64,000 nucleotides of DNA, taken from Novosphingobium pentaromativorans US6-1. Lineage in GTDB: Bacteria; Pseudomonadota; Alphaproteobacteria; Sphingomonadales; Sphingomonadaceae. Positions 16,351 to 25,835 of this stretch are shown here, piece after piece. Position 1 is the first letter of the stretch. Each line of letters starts with the position of its first letter. Both the position numbers and the translations under genes were made by a program. Below the pieces are notes generated by a model, which worked only from the letters and a program-made list of their open reading frames with translations, ran no database searches and was not told the origin of the DNA. Location of the stretch: positions 1 through 64,000 of the forward strand of contig NZ_CP009295.1 in the NCBI RefSeq assembly GCF_000767465.1. The letters are read 5' to 3'.

Positions 16351-17643
16351 GTGCGGATTTTGAAACTGGAGGCGGTGACTCGGGCGCAAGGCGATTCCGG
16401 CGTCGTCTTTGTGACCGGCAAGGGATCGCGCCGGCGCAACGTCCTGCTGCTGCAGGGACTGATGGGACCGCTTTTCCGCCGCCTCGGCCAAGGGCTGATC
16501 GCTGCCGGGCACGGGGTGCACAAGGTCAACTTCAACGGCGGCGACCGCCTGTTCTGGCGCCTGCCCGGCGGGATCGACTATCGCGGATCGCTGGAGGACT
16601 GGCCGGCCGAGTTCGAGCGCCTGCTCGGCGAACTGGCGATCACCGACGTCATGCTTTTCGGCGATTGCCGCGACCATCACATGGGCGCCACGCGCGTCTG
16701 CCGCGAACTGGGCATCCCGGTTCACGTCTTCGAGGAAGGCTATGTCCGCCCCGACTGGGTGACGCTGGAACTGGGCGGGGTCAACGGCCACTCCAGCCTG
16801 CCGCGCGACCCGGCCTGGTACCGCGAGACCGCGGCAAAGCTGCCTCCCGTTCCCCCGCATGCGCAAGTGCCGTCCTCGTTTCGCCGCCGTGCGACCGAGG
16901 GCCTGCTCTATAACGCCGCGGACGTCTTCACGCGCTGGCATTACCCGCACTGGAACAACCATCGCCCCTGGCATCCCGCGGTCGAAGGCATGGGCTGGTG
17001 GCGCAAGCTGCGCCGCCGCAAGGAGCGCGAGGCGCAGGCCGCCGCGCTGCTGGAGCGGATGAAGACCTCCGCCGATCCCTATTTCCTGTTCCCGCTGCAG
17101 CTCGATTCCGATGCGCAGATCCGCCTGCATTCACCCTTTGCGGGCATCGCCGATGCCCTCAAGCTGGTGCTGGGATCCTTCGCTGCCCATGCGCCGGCGG
17201 GCACGCGTCTCGTCGTCAAGGAGCACCCGCTCGACAACGGCGTGCGCAACTGGCAGCAGGAAACTGCCGACATGGCCGCCCGCTTCGGCATTGCCGAGCG
17301 GGTCGACTACCTGGGCTGGGGCGATATCGTCCCGGTCGCCCGCGATGCGCGAGGGATGGTCACGATCAACAGCACCAGCGGCACGCTGGGGCTGGCGATG
17401 GGCGTGCCGGTGGTGGCGCTGGGTCATGCCGTCTACGACATCCCCGAGGTCACGTACCAAGGTGGCCTGGACGCGTTTTGGCAGGACCCCGTCGCTCCCG
17501 ACGCCGAGACCTTCGAGGCCTTCCGCCGGGTACTGATCGAGCGCTGCCTGATCCCCGGCGGGTTCTTTTCCGAAGAAGCGCTGGAAAAAGTGGTGCGCCA
17601 CGCCATCGCCCGGATCGAGGGGCGGCCGCTGCTGCCGGAGTGA
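16351..17643 (+). CDS. kpsS: Capsule polysaccharide transferase KpsS (beta-Kdo linker)
   Basis: KpsS adds the first beta-Kdo to the lipid anchor of ABC-exported capsules. Conserved segments are HVFEEGYVRPDWVTLE (about residue 127), FLFPLQLDSDAQI, VVKEHPLDNG and the nucleotide-binding-like TINSTSGTLGLAMG-PVVALG. GTG start with a weak AGGGCGGA site. 430 residues, slightly longer than E. coli KpsS. It is separated from the other Kdo genes (31.5-37 kb) by unrelated operons. Divergent from the LTA-synthase-like gene with a 247-base shared upstream region. Confidence 0.92.
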   Translation: MRILKLEAVTRAQGDSGVVFVTGKGSRRRNVLLLQGLMGPLFRRLGQGLIAAGHGVHKVNFNGGDRLFWRLPGGIDYRGSLEDWPAEFERLLGELAITDVMLFGDCRDHHMGATRVCRELGIPVHVFEEGYVRPDWVTLELGGVNGHSSLPRDPAWYRETAAKLPPVPPHAQVPSSFRRRATEGLLYNAADVFTRWHYPHWNNHRPWHPAVEGMGWWRKLRRRKEREAQAAALLERMKTSADPYFLFPLQLDSDAQIRLHSPFAGIADALKLVLGSFAAHAPAGTRLVVKEHPLDNGVRNWQQETADMAARFGIAERVDYLGWGDIVPVARDARGMVTINSTSGTLGLAMGVPVVALGHAVYDIPEVTYQGGLDAFWQDPVAPDAETFEAFRRVLIERCLIPGGFFSEEALEKVVRHAIARIEGRPLLPE

Positions 17644-17664
17644 GGCCAGGCGTTCAGGCTGGCC
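17644..17664. terminator. Inverted repeat between convergent genes, possible terminator
   Basis: GGCCAG and CTGGCC (perfect six-base stem, nine-base loop) start one base after the kpsS stop and end nine bases before the stop of the convergent DCC1-like gene. Only a weak T-rich tail (GTAGTCTTGT) follows, so termination is plausible but not certain. Confidence 0.4.
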
Positions 17665-17673
17665 GTAGTCTTG

Positions 17674-18114
17674 TCACGCGCCGGGAAGTTTCGAGCGCCC
17701 GAGAAGCCGCAGCGCGCAGTTTCGTCCCGCGCGCATGAACGGATATGTGATCCGCGCGACCATTCTGGATCGAAAAAGCACCCCGTTCAGCTTGTTGAAC
17801 CACGATTGACCGTCGCTCAGCAGGGCCATCACGTTGAGTGCATCCGCGCCGTGATAGTAGGTGCCGGAATAGTGGAAGACCATTCCTTCGTTGAGATCCA
17901 TGCCCTTGCCGCGAACGGTCAGGACTTCAGCGCCTCCCTCGCGCGCATCTATCAGGCGAACAGGCCCAACCGTATCGCGCAGGCGCATGAATTTCACATA
18001 GGACGAGCAGAAAGGACACTCCCCATCGTAGATGAGATAAGTGTCCCCTGCGCCTGCGCCTGCGCCTGCGGTCTTCGGGTCATGGGTCCGGGGGGGCGCT
18101 GGATCCTCGATCAT
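17674..18114 (-). CDS. DCC1-like thiol-disulfide oxidoreductase family protein
   Basis: 146 residues with the family signature YDGECPFCSSYVKF, a CPFC redox pair after the first beta strand of a thioredoxin-like fold. This family (formerly DUF393) is often encoded beside HTTM membrane proteins, as here; the ATG overlaps the HTTM stop (ATGA). An Ala/Gly repeat of the AGAGAG kind precedes the domain. Predicted role is electron transfer to, or redox support of, the membrane partner. Confidence 0.83.
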   Translation of the reverse strand: MIEDPAPPRTHDPKTAGAGAGAGDTYLIYDGECPFCSSYVKFMRLRDTVGPVRLIDAREGGAEVLTVRGKGMDLNEGMVFHYSGTYYHGADALNVMALLSDGQSWFNKLNGVLFRSRMVARITYPFMRAGRNCALRLLGRSKLPGA

Positions 18115-19082
18115 CCCGCGCTCGCTTCGCCGAGTTCCGGGTCGATCGTCGGGCGCGCGGGCATCCACTTCAAGTAGATCAGCGCTGCCGACCATGGAAT
18201 GAACACGAGGTACAGCGCGGTCCACTGCCAGAATGGCGCCTTGAGCATCAGATAGATCCCGATGTGCATGACCATCCCTATGGGCACGTAAAGCCATTTG
18301 AGCTTCGGGAAGATGAGCGAGAGGAAAAACGTACTCTGGAAGATGAGCACGGCCCATTGCCCGATGACGCAAAGCTCATGATACTGGCTGAGCCAGACGC
18401 CGAGAAGCGAATTCCACCGCAAGCCGTCCATCGCCAGATAATACTGAAGCGTGAACCCGTTCGGCCAATCGAGGCCTCCAATCGACAGCTTGGAATAGGA
18501 TGCGGACAGGTACATCAGGCCAAACAGCCATTGAACGACCAGGATCGGCCATTTCGCTTCCCTGCTCGAACTGGTCAACTGCTGCTGGAAGCTGACGCGC
18601 CCGGAGCCTCGTTTCAGATACGCGTCGAGCGACAGCACGGCTCCGGCGGGCGACAATGCGAGGACGCCCAGCGCGATCATCATCGCCGCTTCGGGATGGT
18701 GGATGTCGCCGTGCGAGAGAGCCCAGAGCTGCACAAGGACAACGCCCGCGGCGAACAGGAAAAGACTGACCCTGCTCCAGAGGCCGACCAGTGCGGCAAA
18801 TCCAATTGCAATCGTGGCAATGTGGATGGTCTCGATTTCCGAAATCGTGAAGCTATGTCAGCCCAGCAGCGCGATGACGGGCCTGAAGAAAGGCAGGGGG
18901 CGATAGAACGAATCCGGCAATTCGTTGATCGCACGCAAGCTTGCGAGCCCGTAGCGGCTATCGAACAGCATCAGCGCCAGTTGCGTACCCACGGCGATCA
19001 CGCGCAGGATGGCAAGGTCCAGCAAGGGGGCCTGGGGGAACCAGTATCGGTCCCACCTTTGTGTCAGGGTCTGCCCGCTCAT
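18111..19082 (-). pseudogene. HTTM-family membrane protein gene with in-frame TGA
   Basis: Multi-helix membrane protein of the horizontally transferred transmembrane (HTTM) family, related to the membrane part of vitamin-K-dependent carboxylases. The frame reads 74 codons to ...RPVIALLG, meets TGA at 18858-18860, then continues without shift for 249 codons (HSFTISEIETIHIATIAIGF and on to the C-terminus). One G-to-A change of TGG would explain it. The first in-frame start after the stop is at 18734, which loses about 40 residues. It overlaps both neighbours by four bases, so the reading frame was clearly one gene. Sequencing error or recent nonsense mutation. Confidence 0.78.
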
Positions 19083-19540
19083 TTCAGGGCCTCCTCAACC
19101 GCGGATCGCGGAATGACGGCTATGACCTGCCTGCTTGCGCCTTGCGGTCCATTCTTCGTGATGATCATCGGATAATCTTCCACCTGCAACTCGGTGAAGG
19201 CGGGGTAGCGCTCGACGACCATTCGCAGGATCGGCGTGATCCGGTCCAGCTTGTTGTCCCGCAGCGGGCGCGCAAAGCGCCGCTCATACCGCCAGAAGTC
19301 GATCCTGAGGTCCCTGGCCGGGTCGACGTAATGCCGGCTTCCATCCGGCGCGACCGCGTAAATGCGATGTTCGACATTGATCCGCTCGCCATCGAAATGG
19401 GCTGTCGCATACATGGGATACCACATGAACGGGAAGAACCGGTTCGCGTGTCCGAACGACGCGATCAGCTGCGCGCCAAGTACCAGGATTATGACGAGAG
19501 AAAGTAATCTGAAGCGATATAGCTCGAGTTGCAAGCGCAT
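19079..19540 (-). CDS. Membrane-anchored protein upstream of HTTM
   Basis: 153 residues with one N-terminal transmembrane helix (LLSLVIILVLGAQLIASF) followed by a periplasmic-type domain (RFFPFMWYPMYATAHFDGE, RYERRFARPL). The ATG used encodes MRLQLELYRF; a longer start at 19582 is possible. It overlaps the HTTM start by four bases and forms the first gene of a three-gene operon with the HTTM and DCC1-like genes. I do not recognise a named family; a dedicated partner of HTTM is the simplest reading. Confidence 0.72.
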   Translation of the reverse strand: MRLQLELYRFRLLSLVIILVLGAQLIASFGHANRFFPFMWYPMYATAHFDGERINVEHRIYAVAPDGSRHYVDPARDLRIDFWRYERRFARPLRDNKLDRITPILRMVVERYPAFTELQVEDYPMIITKNGPQGASRQVIAVIPRSAVEEALK

Positions 19541-19667
19541 AGCCGTTACCTTCGCGTTCAAGTGCTGTCGATACTGATCCAATTCATCATTTCAAACATA
19601 TTGCATCGTAGAGAGGCGGTTCGCTTTCAGCGAAATTCATGGCGGCGCAGGGACCTGCCCTGTCAGT

Positions 19668-21356
19668 TCAGTTCTCCAAAGGCGCGCTGCGGCTGTGCAG
19701 CCGGGCTTCCTTTCGAACGGCTTCACATCCCTGCCGGTTCACGGGATGCTGCCAGCGGTAGATGTAGAAGCCGGGGATCCGCGGTGGCCCCGGCTTCGTC
19801 CGGGCAGTGATGAAGCGCGCCATGGGCTCGTCGAGGAAGCCGTATTGCTCCCATCGCCGGGCGGGTATCAGCAGCACGCCGCGCGGGAGGCATGAGAAGA
19901 CCCTTTCCAGATCTTCCACGTTCTCGATCACGGGGCGGCCGTTGCGCTTGTCGATCGTGAATCCGTTCCGCTCGAACGTGACGGGAGCGGGCGGCAGGTA
20001 CATGCCGAAGTTCGGCGTTTGCAGGTAGAGCGTCGTGCGCAGCTCATCGACGCCGACCAGAACCGCTCCGCCGTCCAGGTCGCGGCGGATCGCCGCGAGG
20101 CCCCGGTCCCACTCCGGATCGGGTGGATTCCTGAAGATACCGGCAGGCGCGTGGACAAAATGGACCATGCCCTTCGCGATCAGTTTCGGGCTGTCGACCA
20201 GCAACTTGTTAACCGCGATTACCGACAGAGCGCAAAAGACCAGAATGGCCGGGACCAGAACCGCGCGGATCCGCTCTCCCAACGGCACCGCGCAGGCCTC
20301 TTGCAGGCAATCCAGAGTGCGAACGACTGCAGTTTTCAGCCAGGGCAGGGCGCAGGCGAGGGCAATGCCCCAGAAGGTCAGGAAGAAGGTGAAGGCATAG
20401 GAGATGTAGCGGTCCGCCTTCATGCCGCCGAACGAGTGGACGAAAAGCGGGATCAACCAGAGGGCAAGGCAATAGGCGGTCAGGCGCGGGTATCGCGCCA
20501 GTGCCGCAAAGGCCGCCAGCGGCATGAGGTACCAGAACAGGCGATAATCGCGGCTGAGCAGCACGTGATAGAAAAGGTAGTTGTACTTGTGCTTTTCGGC
20601 CCAGGGCTCTGCTTCCAGCAGGCGCGGCAATCCCAGATAGACGACGACTGCGCCGGCGGCCGCTGCCAGGACGAGGAGAGCGAAGGCCAGGCGCCGCATC
20701 TTCGCATCGGCCAGCAGGGCCCGCGTCTGCGGCCGCGTGGCGAGGAACAGAACGACGAAAATGCCGATGGCGCCCGCCGCCACGATCGTCGTGATCTGCA
20801 ACTGCGCGGCGAGAGCGAGGCAGGCAAGCGCGAGGACCGGGACCCAGGCACGTCTTCGCGAGGGATGGAGCAGGTACGCATATATCATCGCCGCAGCCGC
20901 CGTGACGAGAAGGGCCTGAAGCGAATAGAAGCGCGCGAAGTCCGATGTGCGGATCATCAGTTCCGTGCAGCAAACGAGAAGCGCGCTGATCCAGCCCGCG
21001 GTCCTGTCGGCCGACCGGCTGATCCATACGAAGATCACCGGAACCACCAGCGCCCCGGCCAGGATCGCGGGAAGGCGCGCCAGGAAGACGCTCACATGTC
21101 CGAACGCGTGGAAACTCTCGCCGGCCATGACCGTGTAGATCCAGCCCCGGGTGTAGCTGCCGTCACCGAGCCTGTAACTGCCGTCGTCAGACCAGGATGT
21201 CGCAGTCAGGATGTGGAAGATCTCATCCGGATGAAGCGGCACGATCGGGCTGCACACCAGGCGGATCGCCAGGGCGGCAAGGAAAAGCGCCAGGGCCGGG
21301 AAGTACACGCCGTCCAACCGGCGCGATCTGGTCTGTGGCGGGATGGCGGTTTGCAT
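19668..21356 (-). CDS. GT39-like membrane glycosyltransferase
   Basis: 562 residues with about eleven hydrophobic segments and a roughly 150-residue C-terminal soluble domain. The first periplasmic loop carries PLHPDE (Asp44-Glu45), the acidic catalytic motif of the dolichyl/undecaprenyl-phosphate-sugar mannosyltransferase-like (GT-C) superfamily. Last gene of an operon GT2-GT4-flippase-GT39; 12 bases separate it from the flippase stop. It probably adds a sugar from a lipid-linked donor on the periplasmic side. Confidence 0.8.
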   Translation of the reverse strand: MQTAIPPQTRSRRLDGVYFPALALFLAALAIRLVCSPIVPLHPDEIFHILTATSWSDDGSYRLGDGSYTRGWIYTVMAGESFHAFGHVSVFLARLPAILAGALVVPVIFVWISRSADRTAGWISALLVCCTELMIRTSDFARFYSLQALLVTAAAAMIYAYLLHPSRRRAWVPVLALACLALAAQLQITTIVAAGAIGIFVVLFLATRPQTRALLADAKMRRLAFALLVLAAAAGAVVVYLGLPRLLEAEPWAEKHKYNYLFYHVLLSRDYRLFWYLMPLAAFAALARYPRLTAYCLALWLIPLFVHSFGGMKADRYISYAFTFFLTFWGIALACALPWLKTAVVRTLDCLQEACAVPLGERIRAVLVPAILVFCALSVIAVNKLLVDSPKLIAKGMVHFVHAPAGIFRNPPDPEWDRGLAAIRRDLDGGAVLVGVDELRTTLYLQTPNFGMYLPPAPVTFERNGFTIDKRNGRPVIENVEDLERVFSCLPRGVLLIPARRWEQYGFLDEPMARFITARTKPGPPRIPGFYIYRWQHPVNRQGCEAVRKEARLHSRSAPLEN

Positions 21357-21368
21357 AAGCGGCGGGTC

Positions 21369-22874
21369 CTATGGTCGCGCTGCGGAAAGAAGCCGGGTCA
21401 TCTCGACAAGTGCGGCGCGGCCCTTCTTCGTTGCCCCCTGAACCGCGATGCTGAAGCCGTACGAGCAGGCAAAGGCGGTTGCGAGCAAGGGGATCGTGGA
21501 AAGCTCGCCGCGCGCAAGGTTGACCACGCCCCAGGCGAGGATGCCCCCGAGCAGGGTCGGCACTATGGCTGCATAGAGATCGCGGGCCGAGACCGGAGTG
21601 TCGCGGGTGCACCAGTAGTAGAGGACCGGGACCGTCACGGCCTGACTCAGGAAATAGGCCTTGGCGACGCCCACAGGGCCCCAGGGCAGGCCGATCAGGA
21701 ACGCGGCGATGGTGACCGGGGTCGAGTAGAGGCCCCAGTGGAACATCTCCTTGGTCCGGCCCGAACTGATGAACAGCCATCCGGTCGCGTTGGAGACCGG
21801 CTGCGTCACGGCGGCCAGGCTGAGCCAGAAGAAGATGGGGCTGGCATCGGTCCAGCGCGCGCCGAACAGCAGGGGAATGACCAGGTCGCTGCACATGGCC
21901 ACGGCCATGATGCCGGGCACCGAGAAAATGGAGAGGGTCTGGATCGCCAGCAGGAACATGCGCCGGTAACGGCCCGGTTCGTCCTGCACCCGGGCGAGCG
22001 CCGGCAGCATGACTCGCGCAAGGGGAGAATTGACCTTCTCCAGCGGGAACATCATCAGCTTGTAGCTGCGGTCGTAGAGGCCCAGCGCGGAAGAGCCCCA
22101 CATCTTTGCGATCAGGACGTTGTCGATATTCTTCCTGATGAAATTCATGAAGTTGAAGCCGGTGAGGTTGGCGCCGAACTTCACCATGTTGCGGGCGCTG
22201 CCCCAGACGATCCTGCGAGACGGGCGCCAGCGGTCGATGCGCCACACGAGCAGGGCGTTGACGACGGTGCCGCAGAATGCGCCAAGCCACAGGGCCCAGA
22301 AATTGCGCAGCCAGAGCGCGAACCCGATCGTGAACAGCAGCGAGGCCGCCGCCGTCGTTATGTCCACGAAGCTGAGCGCGCGAAACCGCATGGCGCGGTT
22401 CAGCAGGGCCGTGTGCTGCAGCGTGGTGCCGGTGAGCAGGACGGTCAGCGCGCTCGCGGCGGTAATGTACGCCGGTCGCGGGTCGCCGTAGAACAGGCCT
22501 ACCAGCGGCGAAATGGCGAGGAAGATCAGGGCGATCGCCGCCGAGGCCGCGAGATTGTAGAAAAACAGCGCGTTGGTCTGTTCCTCGCTGATCGTGCGGG
22601 CCTGCACCACCGCCTGGTTGAGACCGAGATTCTGGAAGATCAGGATGAAACCGGTGATCGGGGTGGTCATGGCGATGACGCCGAAGTCTGTCGGGGCGAG
22701 GAGCCGGGCCACGACGATCACGGAGGCCATGGACAGGAGGATCTTCAGCCCTTGCGCGAGCCCCGAATAGGCCGCGCCGCGGGCGGCAACTTTCCTGAAC
22801 TGCCGCTTTTCGCCCTTGGGCGTGCCTGCCTGGGCCGGGGCGTCGTCGCTCTTAGACACGATGTCCATTGGCAT
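21369..22874 (-). CDS. Polysaccharide flippase (Wzx/WzxC-like, MOP superfamily)
   Basis: 501 residues and about 12-14 membrane segments. The N-terminal ARGAAYSGLAQGLKILLSMASV and VVARLLAPTDFGVIAM are typical of colanic-acid-exporter-like flippases, and IDNVLIAKMWGSSALGLYDRSYKL is the second-half signature. It moves lipid-linked oligosaccharide across the inner membrane. Its presence beside Kps genes suggests a second, Wzx-type polysaccharide pathway. 61 bases separate it from the GT4 stop. Confidence 0.87.
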   Translation of the reverse strand: MPMDIVSKSDDAPAQAGTPKGEKRQFRKVAARGAAYSGLAQGLKILLSMASVIVVARLLAPTDFGVIAMTTPITGFILIFQNLGLNQAVVQARTISEEQTNALFFYNLAASAAIALIFLAISPLVGLFYGDPRPAYITAASALTVLLTGTTLQHTALLNRAMRFRALSFVDITTAAASLLFTIGFALWLRNFWALWLGAFCGTVVNALLVWRIDRWRPSRRIVWGSARNMVKFGANLTGFNFMNFIRKNIDNVLIAKMWGSSALGLYDRSYKLMMFPLEKVNSPLARVMLPALARVQDEPGRYRRMFLLAIQTLSIFSVPGIMAVAMCSDLVIPLLFGARWTDASPIFFWLSLAAVTQPVSNATGWLFISSGRTKEMFHWGLYSTPVTIAAFLIGLPWGPVGVAKAYFLSQAVTVPVLYYWCTRDTPVSARDLYAAIVPTLLGGILAWGVVNLARGELSTIPLLATAFACSYGFSIAVQGATKKGRAALVEMTRLLSAARP

Positions 22875-22935
22875 CCTTCAATTCGCCGGATCCGATGACC
22901 GGACCGCCCAAGTTAGCCTCCGCTCCATGACACGA

Positions 22936-24297
22936 TCACGGCTTCGACCCTGCCAGCTCGACATATATCCTGCGTAGCCGCTCTCCTTGCGTGACTTCGT
23001 TGAATTCTGCGAGGACCGCCTCGCGCGCCGAAGTGCCAAGGCGCTGCCGCAACCCGGCATCCTCGGCAAGGCGCTCCATCGCGTCGGCAATTCCGGCCGG
23101 GTCGTTTTCATCGGCCAGCAGCCCGTTGACGCCGTCCGCGACAAGTTCGGGAATGCCGCTGTGGCGCGTTGAGATGACCGGCTTGCCCATGGCCATCGCT
23201 TCCATGAGCACGACGGGAATGCCTTCCATGTCGCCATCGGGCGCTGTTCGCGACGGCAGGACGAAGGCGTCCGCCTGTCCTATCTCGGCCAGTGCGCTTG
23301 CATGGTTCAGCGCACCGCGAAAGGCCGCCGCGTCCTCCAGCGCATCGGCCCGTGCCTGCGCCTTGAGGCTTTCGAGGAGCGGCCCTTCGCCGACCATGAC
23401 CAGCGATACTGCCAGTTCCGGACGGCGCCTGCGCAGCAGTGCCAGCGCCTGCAGCGCCACCTCGTGGCCCTTCTTCGCGACCATGCGGCCGACCATGCAG
23501 AAGCGGACCGTCTCCGCTTCCGGCCTGCCCGGCGAGATGCCTTCGATGGCAGCCGGGTTGATGCCCATGTGGTGGATGCGGATCCGCGCGGGGTCTGCTC
23601 CTGCGGCCTGCAGCCGCTCGGCCCAGATGGAATTGACGGTCAGCAACAGGTCCCCGCGCTCGATCAGGGGGGCATAGTACTCGCCGAGAGGCTGGTAAGC
23701 CTGCTTGCTGACGTCATAGCCGTGAAAGGTTGTCACCAGTCTGGCCTGCCAGCGGCCCAGGCGCAGGATCATCGCGGCCATGCGCCCCACATTGCCGAAG
23801 TGGCAATGGACGATGTCGGCCGATTCCAGCGTCCCGGCCAGTTTCAGCGCAAACAGCAGCGTCCCGACAGTCGCATGCTTTCCTTCCTGCCGCGCCCGGG
23901 CGAGCGCCCGCAGCGCCAGGGGCAGATGGCCCGGCTTGCGCAGGAGCAGCCGCAGGGCTTCGCCGATGCGTGCCGTGTTTGCGCGGGGAACGTCGAGGTA
24001 GGTGACCCGCGGCCGGACGAGGGGGTCGAGGTCCTCGAGCGGGAAGTCCGCCGTGTCCGGCGTTTCGAAGACCATCACGCGGACATCGGCGCCCGACCTT
24101 ATGTGATCGATGATCTCGTTCGTGACAAAGGTTTGCGATCGCACCGGGAAACGCCGGACCAGGTACACCACTTTCGGTTCGGTGCCCGCGCCTGCCGCGG
24201 GGGGGCGTTCGACGCTCGCACTCGTTTTTCGCAGCTGCGAGCCATCAGGCGCAGCCGTGCGGACAGCCATGGAGAAGTCGTCCCGGTCGGCTCTCAT
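22936..24297 (-). CDS. GT4 glycosyltransferase (WcaL-like)
   Basis: 453 residues with two Rossmann domains. The N-terminus VVYLVRRFPVRSQTFVTNEI resembles WcaL-type colanic acid glycosyltransferases (FPxxSETFxxNEI). VHCHFG, TFHGYDVS, the linker VGRMVAKKGHE and the donor-site acidic motif MEGIPVVLMEAMAMGKPVI (E-x7-E) are all present. The ATG at 24297 shares one base with the preceding stop (TGATG). The longer frame upstream overlaps the GT2 gene and is rejected. Confidence 0.9.
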   Translation of the reverse strand: MRADRDDFSMAVRTAAPDGSQLRKTSASVERPPAAGAGTEPKVVYLVRRFPVRSQTFVTNEIIDHIRSGADVRVMVFETPDTADFPLEDLDPLVRPRVTYLDVPRANTARIGEALRLLLRKPGHLPLALRALARARQEGKHATVGTLLFALKLAGTLESADIVHCHFGNVGRMAAMILRLGRWQARLVTTFHGYDVSKQAYQPLGEYYAPLIERGDLLLTVNSIWAERLQAAGADPARIRIHHMGINPAAIEGISPGRPEAETVRFCMVGRMVAKKGHEVALQALALLRRRRPELAVSLVMVGEGPLLESLKAQARADALEDAAAFRGALNHASALAEIGQADAFVLPSRTAPDGDMEGIPVVLMEAMAMGKPVISTRHSGIPELVADGVNGLLADENDPAGIADAMERLAEDAGLRQRLGTSAREAVLAEFNEVTQGERLRRIYVELAGSKP

Positions 24298-25241
24298 CAG
24301 GCGCGGCGGGGCTCGCCGCCCAGGGTGATCAGCAGCACTTCCCAGCATGCCGCCAGCCAGAGGGTGACAAGCAGGATCGACAACCGGGCCCGCATCACGA
24401 GGGGGCATCGTTCGGTGAAGAGGGTCTGGAACCGGCGCAGGGTGTCTATCGTCAGCCCGGCCCACCAGTGCAGGGGATTGCGGCGGTTTCGCCGCATCAT
24501 CATGCGACCGCCGATCACCCGGCGGGCCTTTGAACACAGCTCCGACACGGTGGCGCGGGCAGGATGGAAGACCAGCGCGTCCGGGGCATAGACCACCGGA
24601 TAGCCGGCTGCCTGCAGGCGCCGCGTGAGATCGAAGTCGCCTCCCGATTTCAGGTCGCTCCTGAAGCCGCCGGCCTGGCGGACGACCGCAGTGCGGCAGA
24701 ACCAGTTGGCAGTGCAGGCCGCGCCGCGCGCTACGTTCCTTTCCTGCCTGAAGGCAAAGATCCGCTCATAGGCTTCGCACACTGAGGACGATGTCGGCAT
24801 GTTCTCCGAGAAGAGTTCGATCGGGCCAGCCACGACTGCGTTATCTGGATGACGGTCGAGCGCTTCCAGCCCCTTTGCCAGCCAATTCTCGTCAACGGTA
24901 CAGTCCGAGTCCGTAAATGCGACATAGTCACCTCTGGCTGCGCTCAGTCCCAGGTTTCGCGCGGCATAGGAACTGGGCCGGGGCTCGACCAGGACGTGGA
25001 CGCCGCTCTTGCGCGCAACGGCCGGCGTCGAATCGGTCGAGCCATTGTCGACGATGATGATTTCATAGTCGCTTTGCGGCAAAGTCTGCTTCTGAAGCGA
25101 CCTGATGCATCGCTCTATGTCCGCCGGCCGGTTCCAGACGGGAACGATGACGCTGATGCGCGGAACTGGCGCGTGGCCCGTTGGCTGGATGACAGTTTCC
25201 CCCATTGGCGCGGCCTGTTCCAGCTGTGCATCGTCGATCAT
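24297..25241 (-). CDS. GT2 glycosyltransferase with C-terminal membrane helix
   Basis: 314 residues. GT-A fold: SVIVPVWNRPADIERCIRSL, IIIVDNGSTDST, DSDC as the DxD-type metal motif near residue 113, CTANWFCRTAVVRQAGGF and SGGDFDLTRRL (catalytic-base region). A hydrophobic C-terminus (LSILLVTLWLAACWEVLLI) probably anchors it to the membrane. First gene of the four-gene glycan operon; the promoter should lie in the 590-base upstream gap. Confidence 0.9.
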   Translation of the reverse strand: MIDDAQLEQAAPMGETVIQPTGHAPVPRISVIVPVWNRPADIERCIRSLQKQTLPQSDYEIIIVDNGSTDSTPAVARKSGVHVLVEPRPSSYAARNLGLSAARGDYVAFTDSDCTVDENWLAKGLEALDRHPDNAVVAGPIELFSENMPTSSSVCEAYERIFAFRQERNVARGAACTANWFCRTAVVRQAGGFRSDLKSGGDFDLTRRLQAAGYPVVYAPDALVFHPARATVSELCSKARRVIGGRMMMRRNRRNPLHWWAGLTIDTLRRFQTLFTERCPLVMRARLSILLVTLWLAACWEVLLITLGGEPRRA

Positions 25242-25835
25242 TCAAATGCCCCCTGATAGACAGCGTTTCATGCAAGTGTTGCGTCTTCCATGACGAATCG
25301 TCTGGCTGATGTGGTGGGCGACCGCAGATTAGCACTAGTACATCATTGCGATGATTTGACGGCGGCGCATGAAACGGAATGCCATTTGCCGAACCATGCC
25401 ATTCAATATTCAGGTCAACTTGAATTATCGCAGCATTGCATGAACCTATTCATGCAAGAACATATCGCATAACATCGCGCATAACAATGAAATTACATAT
25501 ATCGAAAGATGCTATATGCCTGAGAACGTGCAGTAAATCACCCTAAATAGGTATGACCACTATGCCCCGTGGCGGCGCTGGCCGTACAGGCCGGGGCGGG
25601 ACTGGCAGCCCTTCGCCGTCGCCAACTGAAATGCACCGCCTTTGCGCGGTTATGGGGCAAGGCGCGCGTCTAAAGCGTGGACTGCCGGCGCGTCGTTGTC
25701 CGGGCCTTGCGGCTGTAGGGGGACGTCTGGCCTTCGGACCCACGCCTGAAGCACAAGGTCCGCAGCGGCCGAAAACGCAAATGGCGACGCGAGCCTGTGC
25801 CCGCGCCGCCATCGCTGGAGTATCCCTGGAAAGGC
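25242..25835. other. Intergenic region upstream of the glycan operon
   Basis: About 590 bases. The part nearest the operon (about 25320-25550) is AT-rich for this replicon and holds a 22-bp palindrome with a related half-site. The distal part (about 25550-25830) is GC-rich with opposed short open frames that I consider non-coding. Confidence 0.5.
25436..25457. promoter_or_regulatory. 22-bp palindrome upstream of the glycan operon
   Basis: TTGCATGAA (25436-25444), spacer CCTA, TTCATGCAA (25449-25457): perfect nine-base arms. The half-site TTCATGCAA recurs at 25267-25275, about 26 bases before the GT2 ATG. The two-site layout fits a dimeric regulator acting on the operon. Confidence 0.55.

Noticed and set aside
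18858..18860. TGA in the HTTM gene as a selenocysteine codon
   Set aside because: No SECIS-like structure or redox motif at the site, and the family usually has hydrophobic or aromatic residues there. A nonsense mutation or sequencing error is simpler.
20019..22898. 959-codon open frame on the plus strand
   Set aside because: It runs antisense through the GT39-like and flippase genes, is extremely Arg/Gly/Asp/Gln-rich and has no recognisable domain. It is a GC-rich mirror of the coding strand.
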